From NCBI GenBank assembly GCA_026119855.1, contig JAOWBW010000764.1:806001-870000 (forward strand): a stretch of 64,000 nucleotides of DNA. Reading direction: 5' to 3'. Source of the DNA: Campanula takesimana. Lineage: Eukaryota > Streptophyta > Magnoliopsida > Asterales > Campanulaceae. This document shows, piece by piece, positions 11,676 to 24,239 of this stretch (positions are counted from its first letter, which is position 1; every line of letters begins with the position of its first letter). The position numbers and the translations under genes are program-made. Below the pieces are notes generated by a model that was not told the DNA's origin, searched no databases, and worked only from the letters and a program-made list of their open reading frames with translations.

Positions 11676-14190
11676 TGACACGCCCCCAGGTCCCGGGATC
11701 CCCTAATAGAACCTCGAACCTGGATGGAGTGCCTAACGAAGAACAAGAAACTTAACAAGAATCTTAATGACATTTGTTTAACAAACTGACATGATATATA
11801 TATACACTCTAGAGTAAGGAGCTATACTAGCTCACAACACGAGTTCTAGACAAGAAAATTCAAAACCAAACTTAATACATACACAGCGGAAACATGCCCA
11901 GCACATAAGCTGGCATCAAGAGTACTATACAAGATGTCTAGTGACAACAAGAACTGTCTACCCCAAAATAAGGAGTTACAAAACCCATAATACATCGTCC
12001 TCACCAAGTGTAAAAGGACACAAGCCCCAAAATAATCACGACCTGCGAAGTAAGCTCCCAACTATGTCGAGCCTCACTGCGCACTATCCTTCCTTTCCTG
12101 GGGGGGGACAAATAAAGGGTGAGATAAATCTCAGTAAGCTATTAGATGCAACTACATGACATGTTATCATGCAATTCAAATAGATACTCAAGTAATCATT
12201 TATCAAGTATCATCAGGTAACAAGTATATGAGAGGATAATCCACTCATCAAGTAGCACATAAAGCTAAACAAGCAAGTTATAAGGATATTGCTTCCTTCC
12301 TTATTCCTCCCAAGAATACCATTGTTGTCGTAGCTTGTATTACTTTGACAATCACGATCAATAACAGGAACTGATTATTCAGTATGTATCAGAAGACCCG
12401 GTAACCAGTGTCATTCCCAATATCACAACTCATGAATATTCACGAGGTGATCAAGACAAGAGTTTAGCATTCACTTAAGTCAGGCTTATTGCTCCAACTA
12501 AGGAAGCTATGCCCTTACTATGGCCGGTAGTAAGGGGTCACGCGGAAATACATAGGGACCCGATTGTCACTTAAACCCCAGCTCTCGCGACAAGCGTGAA
12601 CCTATATATTTTCGAACAAGCAAGGAGAACCAGCTGGACTCACACAAGAAGGTACAAGTAGATATTTACTTGAACTACGGGAGAAGAACTAATCCAAAAG
12701 TAGTGGACTAGCTCAACAAGGAACATGCTTCAAGTAATCAATAAGTCACCTTGTTATCAAGCAACTATATGCAATGTTTGCACATACACAACAAGAACAT
12801 GTCTCATACAAGTTAGTGCTTATTCATAGCACTTTTAAGTTCACTACCATACATATGTATTGGTGTCAAGCCATGTACAAGATTTTATTATCTTATACTT
12901 CAATTATAATCCAATTCTTTGGATGTTCAAGTCACGTACAAGAGTTTAAATGTCTTATACTTCAAGTTATAATTCCAATCTTTGGACATTCAAGCAAGTA
13001 TAAGAGTTATACATTTACTCTTACAAAATCCCAATCCTATTCTTAGGATATTCAAGTCTAAGACCTTATGCTAATGCCTCTAAGGTGCACAATCATTGGA
13101 TTCACAACAAGTATAACACATTAGTGCTTGTTCATAGCACTTTCAAGACATAAAGAAGAGATACTACTCTTATACTTATGTTCTCATTTGAGTTCTATAA
13201 GTATTAGTGTTCAAGACTAAGTTCTAATGCCCTCAAAAGGTACCATTATACTTGCTAGTACATCTTATACTAAGGCTATATGCCTTAGGAGGAATAAGCT
13301 TTCAGCTTGATTTAGGTTTAAAACACTTTACTTGGAACAGGGGACCGGGCGGGCGCTCGAGGTAGACCGGGCGGCCGCTTGTTCAAATTTCCTTAAACCC
13401 ATAACTTTCTGGCCAAAAGGGCGGGCGCCTGGTCCATAACCGGGCGGGCGCCTGGTCCAAAAATCAGCAAAACCCCAATTCTTTCCCAGGCTTAGGAATC
13501 TCCGTCCCCAAGCGTAGGAGTAACTTTTCACTAACAATTTACACATTCCCAGGGATACCAACAACTCAAACTAATACTTTCATTTCAATTTCCTTACTTT
13601 ATACAGTAGGGTATACTCCCTTTGTCCCACAATTACAAGTACCACAAAAATTGCCCCAAACACAAAATTAACATTCACAAGTATCGGGGATATCATTTAT
13701 GCATGTTATTACAAGCAAGGGGGAGCTAATAACTTACCTAGTCAAATTTCAAGTTGACCCAAACTTATTTCTGTTCGGCCTGGAACGCTCTATTCAACGC
13801 CACGAATATTAATCCGGGATCGGAATCAAGAACGGAGGGATAATTAAACTCGAGGAGTCGGAAATAGGCAAAACTTTTAACCTAGGTTATGAAACAGAGG
13901 GAGTGTACGTAATGATTTGGGGAAAATGACTTTCCCAGGCAACCCACAAAGATGATATACTTTGAACTTTCAAACAATTGCACTTAGGTCCCTCAAGTTT
14001 CACTTTTAACAAAAAGACCCCTAAAGTCAAATTTTCACAAATGACCCAAAAGTCAAAACTAGACATTTAACCACCTTAACTATTTAAAGCAGTTAAAACT
14101 TTAACCCAAGTAAAACTAACACATAATATGCAAGTTCAAGTATTTAACAAATATGTCAAATATTTAACGATAATAAGGATGGGCGTTACA
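11676..14190 (-). repeat. Gypsy 5' LTR (promoter copy)
   Basis: 2515 bp, nearly identical to 4578-7090. It holds the GC-rich cluster at 13340-13458 and a block around 12119-12140 with TGAGAT-AA-ATCTCA (two 6-bp inverted arms). That block is also present in the solo LTR at 48349-50450. Confidence 0.95.
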
Positions 14191-14195
14191 GATAC

Positions 14196-16605
14196 ATTCC
14201 GATGTATGCGGACCATTAAGTAGCAATGCTAGGGGAGGATTTCAATACTTCATAACCTTCACGGATGATTATAGTAGATTTGGGTATGTTTACCTAATGA
14301 AACATAAGAGTGAAGCATTTGAGATATTTAGAATATTTCAAAATGAAGTAGAAAAACAACTTGGCAAAAGTATTAAGGCACTTCGATCAGATCGTGGTGG
14401 AGAATACTTAAGCCAAGAATTTGATGATCATCTAAACAATTGTGGAATAGTTTCACAATTGACTCCACCCGGAACACCACAATGGAATGGTGTGTCTGGG
14501 AGGAGGAATCGGACTTTGTTAGACATGGTTCGATCAATGATGAGTCAAGTTGATCTTCCAATATCCTTTTGGGGTTATGCTCTAGAAACCGCTGCTTTCA
14601 CACTAAATCGTGTTCCAACTAAATCGGTTCAAAAGATTCCATATGAGATGTGGAGTGGAAAAAAAACTTGTTTATCTTTCATGAAGATTTGGGTTGCGAA
14701 GCTTTTGTCAGAAGACTTGTCTCTGACAAACTTGCACACAAATCTGACAAATGTATTTTCGTGGGATATCCCAAGGAAACTAGAGGATATTACTTTTACA
14801 ACCGTGAGGACAACAAAGTGTTTGTTGCCCGAACTGGTGTCTTTCTAGAGAAAGAGTTTCTCTCCAAAGAAATCAGTGGGAGTAAAATAAATCTTGAAGA
14901 AATTCAAGACCCAGAAAATAACATTGAACCAATAGTGGAACAAGAACAAGAACCACAAGGAGTTGTGGAACCTGTTCAAAATACACAAGTAACTCGCAGA
15001 TCTAGTAGGTTACGATCCGAGCCCGAGAGATATGGATTTCTCGTAACGGATAGTAATGAGGTGGAAATCATTGAGAATGATGAACCGTCAACCTACCAAG
15101 AGGCGATGTCTTCTCCTGATTCGGACAAGTGGCTTGGAGCTATGGAATCCGAATTACAATCCATGCAAGACAATCAAGTTTGGAATTTGATTGATGCACC
15201 CGAAGGTGTAAAAACCATAGGATGCAAATGGGTCTTCAAAAAGAAGACTGACATGGATGGGAAGGTGCATACTTACAAAGCTAGACTTGTAGCGAAAGGT
15301 TATAGGCAAGTTCATGGTATTGACTATGATGAAACCTTTTCACCCGTAGAAATGATCAAGTCTATAAGAATTTTGCTTGCCATTGCCGCATATCATGACT
15401 ATGAAATATGGCAAATGGACGTCAAAACCGCTTTCCTAAATGGAAAACTACAAGAGGATGTGTATATGACACAACCAGAAGGTTTTGAACAAGATTCTAA
15501 GGTATGCAAATTGCAGAGATCCATCTATGGATTAAAGCAAGCTTTTAGGAGTTGGAATCTCCGTTTTGATGAATCGGTCAAAGAGTTTGGTTTCATCAAG
15601 AATGAAGATGAGCCTTGTGTATACAAGAAGATTAGTGGGAGCATAGTGATTTTCCTTATTTTATATGTGGATGACATATTGCTCATTGGAAACGACATTC
15701 CTACACTTCAGTCTGTGAAGACTTGGTTAGGAAAGTGCTTTCCAATGAAAGATATGGGTGAAGCCGCATATATACTTGGGATTAAGATCTATAGAGATAG
15801 ATCAAGGAGGCTACTTGGTTTAAGCCAAAGTACATACATTGACAAGGTCATTAGAAGATTCCGTATGAAAAATTCTAAGAGAGGCACATTGCTGGTATTA
15901 CATGGAGTTTCTCTAAGCAAGACTCAATGTCCTAAGACAAATGATGAGCGTGAGAAAATGAATGATGTTCCATATGCTTCGGCAATTGGGTCCATCATGT
16001 ATGCCATGATTTGTACTAGGCCGGATGTATCTTATGCTTTGAGCATGACAAGTAGATATCAATCCGACCCTGGCGAAAATCACTGGGTAGCTGTAAAAGC
16101 GATTCTTAAGTACTTGAGAAGAACTAAAGACTCGTTTTTAGTCTATGGAGGAATGGAAGATGATCTCGTTGTAAATGCTTACACGGATGCAAGCTTCCAA
16201 ACCGACAAAGATGATAGCCGATCGCAATCGGGTTTTGTGTTTATGTTAAATGGTGGAGCTGTAATCTGGAAGAGTTCCAAGCAAAGTACAACCGCTGATT
16301 CTACAACAGAAGATGAGTATATTGCTGCATCAGATGCTGCAAAGGAAGCTGTTTGGATTAAGAAGTTCATTACTGAAATTGAAGTGGTTCCTAGCATTGC
16401 TAATCCAATAGACCTTTATTGCGATAATAATGGTGCTATTGCTCAAGCAAAGGAACCGAGAGCACATCAGAAATCCAAACACATACTTAGGCGTTTTCAG
16501 AGTACCTACTGATGACAATGTTGCGAACCCGCTAACAAAAGGACTTCCACAAGCTAAACATGAAGGTCATGTTAGGTCCATGGGTATTAGATACATGGGA
16601 GATTA
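14196..16605 (+). pseudogene. Copia integrase core, reverse transcriptase and RNase H, broken
   Basis: The integrase core resumes with a DVCGP-type motif and TFTDDYSR, then SDRGGEY. The third catalytic position, normally Glu in NGV-x-E-R, is Gly here (codon 14498-14500). A single-base frameshift near 14690 moves reading to the frame that then stays open from 14650 to 16512. The RT includes KTAFLNG and YVDD (15664-15675). RNase H follows from about 16150 and ends abruptly at 16500: the usual 20 or so residues are missing. The conserved tail (RVPTDDNVANPLTKGLP...) continues in another frame to a TAG at 16603-16605. Confidence 0.9.
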
Positions 16606-16610
16606 GGCCT

Positions 16611-16625
16611 AGGGCAAGTGGGAGA
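16611..16625 (+). other. Copia polypurine tract
   Basis: AGGGCAAGTGGGAGA ends one base before the 3' LTR. Confidence 0.8.
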
Positions 16626-16626
16626 T

Positions 16627-18060
16627 TGTTGGTAGTGGTGCCCTAGTCACGTTTAATAAACGTTGTAATTGTTATCATTTATTTCATATCAATAAAGAGA
16701 TGTTTGATTATTATTGTTGTTCATGTTTACTTATAATAATCCCCGTCCCTGGTACTTGTTAAGCACTAGCATAAAGGCTAAATGATCATGGGATGATCAT
16801 GTTAGATTTATGGGTACTTGTTTGGAACAAGGTACTGGACATGACCCGCTGTATGAGATTTATGTCATGGTCTATGTCGAACATATATATCATATTAGTT
16901 ATGTCATTTGAATCCTTAGACATGAAGTTATTATAGTCTTCCACTTGATGAACGTTGTGTTGACATATTCAAACGCTACCTTAACACGGTAGTTATAAAG
17001 GGTATGATTGGCATAATCGGATTCCCGTTGGGAAGAATAATAAGCTAAATGGATTTGTCCCTCCACGGAGAGATGTCAAGCTTGGGCCCCTCGAAAGGAA
17101 TGATGTTGATGAAATGTTCGGCCGGACTCAAATGGATTGATTGGATCAATAGCATTTGAATTATCAACATATTCGGAATCGAGAAAGTATTGAACAAGAC
17201 AAGTTGACTGTTTGACCATGACTTGTGTTCAATGACAGCGTGGACAAAAGGATTGTGACATATTCTAAAGGAATGCGAACTTGTATCTAGTTATACTATT
17301 TGGGTAGGTATGACGGTTTGCTAGAACCTAATCATATCTTATGGTTTCATGTTTGAGCCCATTGCCAACTTAGTATAATCCTAGAGGGTCACACACAATA
17401 GAACGAATCTTAAATAAAAGGACTGTATTGGAATTTAGGGTCGAAGGACCTCAAAGGAATTTTTGGAAAATTCTGGGAATTCTGGTCAGCGAGCGGGCGC
17501 TCGGTAAGGGCCAGGCGGGCGCTTGGTCTAGGCGGCAGAATATTTCCTAATTCGATTTGGGAAAGTTTTTGGCACAAGATTCCTATTTGGAATAGGTCTT
17601 AATTGTGTATAAAAAGCCAATTTCGGCCAGACCATTGGCACTTGTGTTTTGTGTGCCTCCAAAGAGTTTGAGAGGGTTATTATTTTGTTCCAAGACATCT
17701 TGAATTGAGGAACAAAATAATTCACAAAATAATTCCATATAGTTCTTTATTAAATTGTGAAGTGTGTTTCATAATTATTGGTCTAGCAACCAAGATCAAG
17801 AAGTTTCTTGATATTCGTTCGTGGTGTGGATACCGCTAGAGGGTGAATTTTATCATCTTCAAAGTTCGTGAATTTTGTCCGTGATAAAGCTTCAAGTTCT
17901 CCACCAAATTCAAAGCTAGTATTCATAGTCATCAAGGGTTTTTTTTTTCCTCTATTCATTATGTTGTATTTGATTTAATCATATGAACGGATCCATGGCT
18001 TGGGTTTCATAAAATTTTAAATGCTATATTCGGCTGCGCATGTTACTTGGAAACCCAACA
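16627..18060 (+). repeat. Copia 3' LTR
   Basis: 1434 bp partner of the LTR at 43-1478, TG...CA, followed by the second ATCAA target duplication at 18061-18065. Confidence 0.95.
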
Positions 18061-18942
18061 ATCAAGACACTCATTACAAACTGATAATGATCAAAACCTG
18101 CATCAGTCTTGGTCTACTATCTTCATAATCATATCGAGACAGCTGACCTTCAAGATAGCAGACCTTCAACAAATTGTTCAAAGCATCTCAGTCAAACTGA
18201 CACATAAGTCAAAAGTCAAAAACACTGTTCACAGAATTTAATGACTGACATATATATTTCCAAGATATTGAAGTCCGTTGGAACTCAAACAGATATAATA
18301 TGAAGACCTATAAATAGAGACCTCTGCACAACTGAAGAACAGCCTTAAAAATACGTTGTCTTAGCCATTACACAATTTGTTAAAAGCTTCTAAGCAAATC
18401 CAAATTGTCAAAGCACTCTTGATATTTATAAATATGTGCTAATAACACAAAAAAAACATAGATCTCACATAGCTACATAAGAGCCAGTTTAGAGATCACC
18501 AAACCTTCACATTTGTGAAACCTTTTCCTTTTTCTTTTTCTGTACTTTGCAACAAGTACAAAGCTTAATTAGTGAGGCTAATTAGGTTAGAAAATTCTGA
18601 GGGAATTTTCTTGCAATTTATTGTAATTTCTTGACGAAGTATTATAGTGGATTGCTTCTTCACTATTGAGGACAGTGAGGCGTGGATGTAGGAGAGTTGC
18701 TAAAAGCTCTGAACCACGTTATATCGTTGTGTTTGTGTCCTCTTATCTCACACTTATTCACACACTTATCACATATTATTTACTCATTAAATTCTTCTAT
18801 TTATTTATCTTTTATTCCGCTGCATAACTCTACATACACACACTGCACCTCAAGACAGTCGACCTACTCTGTCAAGACAGTCGACCTCTTGTGCACTAAT
18901 ATTTTACCTGTTTAAGTGTATATTAAGGAACAGGTTCTTTCA
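18061..18942 (+). repeat. Fragment of an older LTR, target of the Copia insertion
   Basis: Continues the 42 bases left of the Copia element. It holds a TATA box (TATAAATA, 18309-18316). It also has the phrase CGTGGATGTAGG...CTGAACCACG near 18681-18716, often seen in the R/U5 part of plant Copia LTRs, and repeats of CAGTCGACCT near 18858 and 18878. It may end at CA 18941-18942. The beginning lies outside the window, so the element is not delimited. Confidence 0.5.
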
Positions 18943-19572
18943 AATATCACTGGCACTTCTTAAAACTAACACTGGCAGTTACGATAACTTCGAGTTTATT
19001 ACAAAAATGCCACCGCCTCATTTAAAAAACACGTTTTACCCTAAGATTATTTACTAGTTTTTCACATAAAGTTGATAAATTCTATACAAAATAATATGAG
19101 TAAAAAAAAATTGTAAACTCATAAATGTATATGATTAATTTTTATTTATAGATAGTAGTAAGAAAATAAATTTAAACAAAATTAATTATAGTTGTTAATG
19201 TAATTCTAAATTTTTCAGAGTTTCACACTAACACAAATACTAAGTTGCAATGTTAATTATTTTAATTTGTAAAAAATCCAACACTAACAGCTTTGTAGAC
19301 AACACTGTTTCCTAAATGGTTGCTTGGTGAGAAAGAAAAAGAAAGAAAATACAACTGCTAGTAGGAGGACCAAAAATACAACAATGTTAATTATTTTAAT
19401 TTGTAAAACTAAATCAAAAATTATCTCATTGCCCAAAAGTTTATCTTATCTTATGAAAAACATGCTCCCTCCGTTCAAAACTAATCGCTATTACATGTGA
19501 ATGGATCGGATTAAGAAAATATGTTAAGAAGTAATTTCTTCGTCTACTTCCATCCATTTTGTTAGTTGCTGT
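18943..19572. other. AT-rich spacer
   Basis: No gene seen. A Stowaway-like end (CTCCCTCCGTTC) lies near 19465, with no clear partner. Confidence 0.5.
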
Positions 19573-21462
19573 CAGTGGCGGATCTACACCAAAAAGTTTG
19601 GTGTCGCCTATTCTTTCAAAAAAAAAAAGGACGCGAAACTAAAATTCAATACGTTTACAGCACACATCTCTTTCATTAGTCTTAGGTAGAGCTGTCAATA
19701 TGGGCTGACAAGGCGGGGTGGGCTCAACCCACCACAGCCCGCCTTCAAGCGGGGCGGGATGGGCTGGCCCAAATTCTTGGCGGGCTGAGAAAATGCCATC
19801 CCAACCCACCTTGGGTTAGTGGGCCAAGACTACAATAAGGTTTTGTTTTTATTTTTTTGTGATTTTCAGTTTAGCAAGTCACCTGCTACTTTAAAAAAAA
19901 AAAAAAAAAAAAGGCATGATCCAGGCAGGTCCAGGCCCGCAACTCCGCAAGACAGCAACATATTACAGCATTTACAAGCTTACAGGTTGCATCAAGCATC
20001 AACATGGAATGAACAATAATGTGTCATTCAATTTATACCAAAAGAGAGTGTTGCACCAAGCACAACCAGTCACATATGACAAATGAGTCTAACACCACAA
20101 AACCAACATCAACATTGATACTTCGATTAACCGAGCTAGATGCCATTTCTGAAATGAACAAAGCAAAAGAAAAAATGATTAAAATTGTAATCTACTACAA
20201 TGTATCCAAAAGTAAAATCAAACATATGAATCACAAATCCAAAACCAAAGCCCAAAAGATTAACAAAGAAAAAATATTTACTTCATCCCTAATGATGTGA
20301 AATTGAATGATAAGATTAGCAGATGGATCACGGACTGACGGAAGGGTAGCGGCGCCGGTTGAGAGAGAAAGGTCGAATAGATAGAGAGAGAGAAAGACGA
20401 TAGAAGAGTTGAAAAAAAAGGACTTACCAGATGGATCACGGACTGACGGAAGGGGTCTGGTAGGCGAAGATGATGGCGATGGTGGCGATTGGTAGGCACC
20501 GGCGGTAGCGGCGCCGTTGAGACAAGTGTCGTCGTCGAAGAGAAAATTGAAAATTAAAAAGTGAAAGAGAGAGGGGAGGCAGCACAACGAGTCTCAAAGT
20601 AGACATCGGTAAGCAAAAAAAAAGGTGAGTTAGCCCGCCCCGCCCCAACCCGTTTGGCCCGTGATCCAAATGGGCTAGCCCAAAATGGCCCACTTGTATT
20701 TGGGTTAGTATATTTAAGGCCCAACCCACCCTTATTCTATAGCGGGCCGGGCTGTCCCAACGGGCTCAGCCCAAATTGACGGCTCTAGTCTTAGGGCTTT
20801 GGTGTGGTTACCACGCGGGAGCGCAGTTAGGGATTTTTCACCTTCAATCTTCACATTAGTGTAAACAAACAAGGTAGTGTCTAATTCAATTGAATCACTA
20901 GCTAGGTTTTGGTCTAGTAGCACAATCGATGAATTATGGTTGAGTTCTGTGTAGGAGGTGGGATCATCAGGCAAGGTGGCCACAGTGACTCCACCGCCGG
21001 GAATAGGTGGCGGTGGAGGAGGAGTTGGTGCCGGAGAGGGTTTGGAGCGAGGAGCGAGGTTTCGCTTCTTGTGCCCCATTTGAATTCAGTTAATCCAAAA
21101 CACAAATTCTCACACCTAATCTCATGCATACAGAATCGAATGATAATTAAGAAAATCTATGGAGGGACTTACTTGAGAATGAGGAAGGAGGATTGAAGAG
21201 TCCCAACAAGAAACAACGGCGATGGTGGCGGTGGCTGTGGGCGGCGGTGGACTGTAAATTGGGACTGCCAGAGATCGCAGAGACTAGAGAGAGGCGAGAA
21301 TTGGGTTTATGAGCTGTTTTGCAAAAACGACGTCGAGTCGAGAGCGGAGATCGCAGATCCAAAAAAAAAATCTTAAACACTCAAAATGACGTCGTTTTGC
21401 ATTTTTATTTTTTTTTAACCATTGCCCGGGCAATGGTAGGCACAATAGTAAATCCGCCCCTG
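19573..21462. mobile_element. Outer hAT-like non-autonomous element, split by a second hAT
   Basis: Ends are CAGTGGCGGATCTAC and, on the opposite strand, CAGGGGCGGATTTAC. A perfect 8-bp target duplication GTTGCTGT occurs at 19565-19572 and 21463-21470. Without the nested insertion it is about 0.78 kb. No transposase is seen. Confidence 0.9.
19687..20787. mobile_element. Inner hAT-like non-autonomous element
   Basis: 1101 bp with 22-bp terminal inverted repeats (TAGAGCTGTCAATATGGGCT against TAGAGCCGTCAATTTGGGCT). A perfect 8-bp target duplication GTCTTAGG lies at 19679-19686 and 20788-20795. The sub-terminal regions are rich in GGGCY words. Inside, a block with GGATCACGGACTGACGGAAG is repeated about 115 bp apart (near 20324 and 20433). 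No transposase is seen. Confidence 0.95.
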
Positions 21463-22552
21463 GTTGCTGTCACATTTTGAGGTGGAGTTGCAAACATACA
21501 AATACTGAAAACTAGATCGCAAATTGGTGGAAACTTTGACATGAAATTTCTCCTTCTGTCCTAGAATATGTATGCTTTCTAATGAAGCCAAAGAATGTTC
21601 AGATCAACCCAAATTCAGCGGTTCGGATAATTTCAGCAAGTCATTGAATGGCGTGAAAATAATGAACAAATGCAAACTAAGCCGAGGCTTCTCCGGCGTG
21701 AGAGTAAGAATTTGGGTTATGATAGAAAAATCAATTGACAAGAGTTTGAGTGTCAAGAGATGCGTTACCCGTGACACGTGAATTGTGGCGTGTATTTATA
21801 GAGATAGATTGAATAGTTTCTTTGTTTGGAAAGGAAGTTAAGGAGTCCAATTGGTCATGGACTGAATTAGGGAAGTAGAATCTCAATTATGTATGAATTC
21901 TATAGTTTCCATATAAGAGAATGCCACCTAATACGGAGATCAATCTGTGTTGTAAAGGATCTTGGACTCTACGCGTGTATTCTTTATTATTCTTTATTTA
22001 AATAAAATTCAATAGGATATTGAGTACTGGACCAAGTCACTAGGCACGTGGCCTTGGTCGGTCTAATACTCCTCATCCTCGTCCTGGACAAAACCGAAGA
22101 AGGTTGTTATGGTACTTGGGGACTTGGATCTCTTGACGGCACACATTTTCCCCATGGTCGGTCAAGGTAAGACCGAGGAAGATATGTGGTCAATTTCATA
22201 ATTTGGTCGGCATGTAGGAATGCCGAGGAGGGGGTGTACTGAGTGGTCTTGGTCCATGTCCTAGGTCGTCGAAGTCTTCATAGTTTTTAAGGCTGGTGGG
22301 CCATTCCCTTGGTTCTGTTGGGCCTTAGCCGGCCCAGATCTATGTTCAGTTATACCGTTCACTTTCTATTTTAGTTTGTCCCAAAATAAATGTTTCATTT
22401 TTCAAAATATGATATAAAATTTTAGTAGATACAAACATTACAATGCCAACAATGGCGAGGCTACGATTAAGAGAAGGGGGTCATCTAAACCCCTTCAGTT
22501 TTGGAGTATGTCAATATTAGCACTTTGAATTTTTTTTAAAAAATGTAATTTT
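21463..22552. other. Spacer without recognised gene
   Basis: Nothing recognised. There is a TATTTATAG box near 21791 and several GGTCGG / CCGAGGA words between 22056 and 22270, which may be the remains of an LTR. Confidence 0.3.
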
Positions 22553-23250
22553 GGCTCCGTTTGTTTCGCGTAAAATAACTTCCGGAAAATGTTTTCCCCA
22601 TTTTCCGGTGTTTGTTACGCACCGGAAAATGAGGAAAATATTTTCCTTTTCTAAGTAAAATGAGTTACGGATTTTTACTATGTAAATTATTTCCGGAAAA
22701 TGATAACTCTCTCACTCACACCCAACTCTCCATAAAACCTCACCCTACCCACTACACCTCTAACACCACCCTCTTCATCCATCCTATCCACCACCCCCCA
22801 GCACCAACCCACCCCAAAAAAAAAAAAAAAAAAAAAAAATCACTCATATTAAAAAAAATGAATATCTCCACCACCCCCAACTATCCCAGCCCACCCCCAC
22901 CCTACCCCACCACCCCACCCCACCCAAAAAAAAAAAAAAAACTTCTTTCATCACTCATATAAAAAAAAAAATAATAATAAATAAAATAAAAAAATGAACA
23001 TCTCCACCACCCCCAACTACCCCAGCACCCACCCCACCAAAAAAAAAAAAAAAAAAAAACTTATTTTCACTCATATTAAAAATGAACATCTCCACCACCC
23101 CCAACTACCCCACCCCTAACCTACCCCACCACCCCACCCCACCCAAAAAAAAAAAAAAAAAAAAAAAACTTTTCACTCATATTAAAAAAATGAACATCTC
23201 CACCACCCCCAACTACCCCACCCACCCCACCCCCCCCTGCCCCCACACAC

Positions 23251-23281
<31 letters not shown>

Positions 23282-23735
23282 CTTTTCACTCATTAAAAAA
23301 AAAAATAATAATAATAATGAACACCTCCACACCCCCCCCCCCCCAACTACCCCCCCCCACCACCCCACCCAACCACCCACCTCCCACCCCCCCCCCCAAA
23401 AAAAAAAAAAAATTACTCATATTAAAATTATTTTTGAACACCTCCCCACCCCCACCCCCACCTACCCCACCCCCCCCCCCCCCACAACCACCCATCCCTC
23501 CCCAACCCAAAATCTCCACCCACATTCAATTTTTTTCTAATAATAATTCTTTTCCTCATATTAAATTATTTTTTATTTTCATATGAAAATATTTTCCGGA
23601 AAGCATTTTACTTAGATTTACCAAACAACCAAAAACATGTTTATGTCATTTTCCGGAAAACATTTTCATTTTTTCGGAAAACATTTTACGGGAAATCATT
23701 TTCCGGAAATTGTTTTACGCGAAACAAACGGAGCC
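22553..23735. mobile_element. PIF/Harbinger-like MITE expanded by a minisatellite
   Basis: Ends are GGCTCCGTTTGTTTCGCGTA and its exact inverse at the right edge. Many TTTTCCGGAAAA words lie next to both ends. The middle (about 22800-23570) is an array of roughly 110-bp units: CACTCATATTAAA, then GAACATCTCCACCACC-rich C tracts, then a long A run. About six to seven units are recognisable. The superfamily call rests on the GGNNC...GTTTGTTT end only; a 3-bp target duplication is not clear. Long open frames here are artefacts of the repeat. Confidence 0.75.
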
Positions 23736-23851
23736 TTATGTTACTAAAAATTATGAATATATACATTTCGACCCTCTTAATTTTGAGAAAAAAATTGCAC
23801 TATTTAATTATTTTGACCCCCATTGTATATTAAATTCAACTACCATAATTA

Positions 23852-24106
23852 TACTACCTCTGCCCCAGAGTAAGTGTCCACTTTTTTTCCATGTTAACAC
23901 GAAGGAACTTTGAACTATAATTTTAGGTTGATTTAATTATTATAATGAAAATATAAAACTTGTTTCTTAGACAACATTATATTTACTATCAATAACAATT
24001 TTTAAATTTTCATTAATATAATTAAATCAACCTAAAGTTATTGCTCAAAGTTCTTTCGTGCTAACATGCAAAAAAGGTGAACACTTACTCTGTGACGGAG
24101 GGAGTA
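23852..24106. mobile_element. Stowaway-like MITE
   Basis: Inverted ends ACTACCTCTGCCCCAGAGTAAGTGTCCA against the inverse of GTGAACACTTACTCTGTGACGGAGGGAGT, flanked by TA. Inner arms (AGGTTGATTTAATTAT and inverse) also pair. Confidence 0.75.
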
Positions 24107-24239
24107 ATAGTTATTTTAACAAAATCTTGACCCCCCCTTTTCTAAAAATCTTGGCTTCACCACTAAATGCCAATGAGCCATTTTGTGAGCGAAAATTACT
24201 TGGTGCAAATAAATAAATTGGGACAATCAAGGAAGCATA

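Larger units (their letters stand above)
4578..14190 (-). mobile_element. Tekay/Del-type Gypsy LTR retrotransposon, complete
   Basis: 9.6 kb, inserted in reverse orientation in the Copia integrase. Target duplication is GATAC at 4573-4577 and 14191-14195. LTRs run TGACACGCCC...GGGCGTTACA. PBS, polypurine tract and a full-length gag-pol are present, so it looks autonomous. The long LTR and the C-terminal chromodomain-like segment place it among plant chromoviruses, most likely the Tekay/Del lineage. Confidence 0.95.
43..18060 (+). mobile_element. Copia LTR retrotransposon, interrupted by a nested Gypsy element
   Basis: The element is bounded by two LTRs starting TGTTGGTAGTGG and ending GGAAACCCAACA. 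The 5-bp duplication ATCAA flanks it at 38-42 and 18061-18065. Internal order is leader, gag, protease, integrase, reverse transcriptase, RNase H, which is the Copia order. Without the nested Gypsy element it is about 8.4 kb. The RT wording, long leader and 1.4-kb LTR resemble the Angela/BARE-1 lineage; this lineage call is from memory and tentative. Coding capacity is lost through several independent lesions, so it could move only with proteins from another copy. Confidence 0.95.

Noticed and set aside
1..18060. Integrated plant pararetrovirus or retrovirus
   Set aside because: Both elements have LTRs, tRNA primer sites and Copia or Gypsy domain order with no envelope or movement gene; they are ordinary LTR retrotransposons.
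22800..23570. CRISPR-like array
   Set aside because: Units are similar throughout with no unique spacers, and the context is a plant nuclear genome.
22660..23586. Several Pro/Lys/Thr-rich open frames
   Set aside because: They are translations of the A/C-rich minisatellite; the frame depends on homopolymer lengths and no conserved motif is present.
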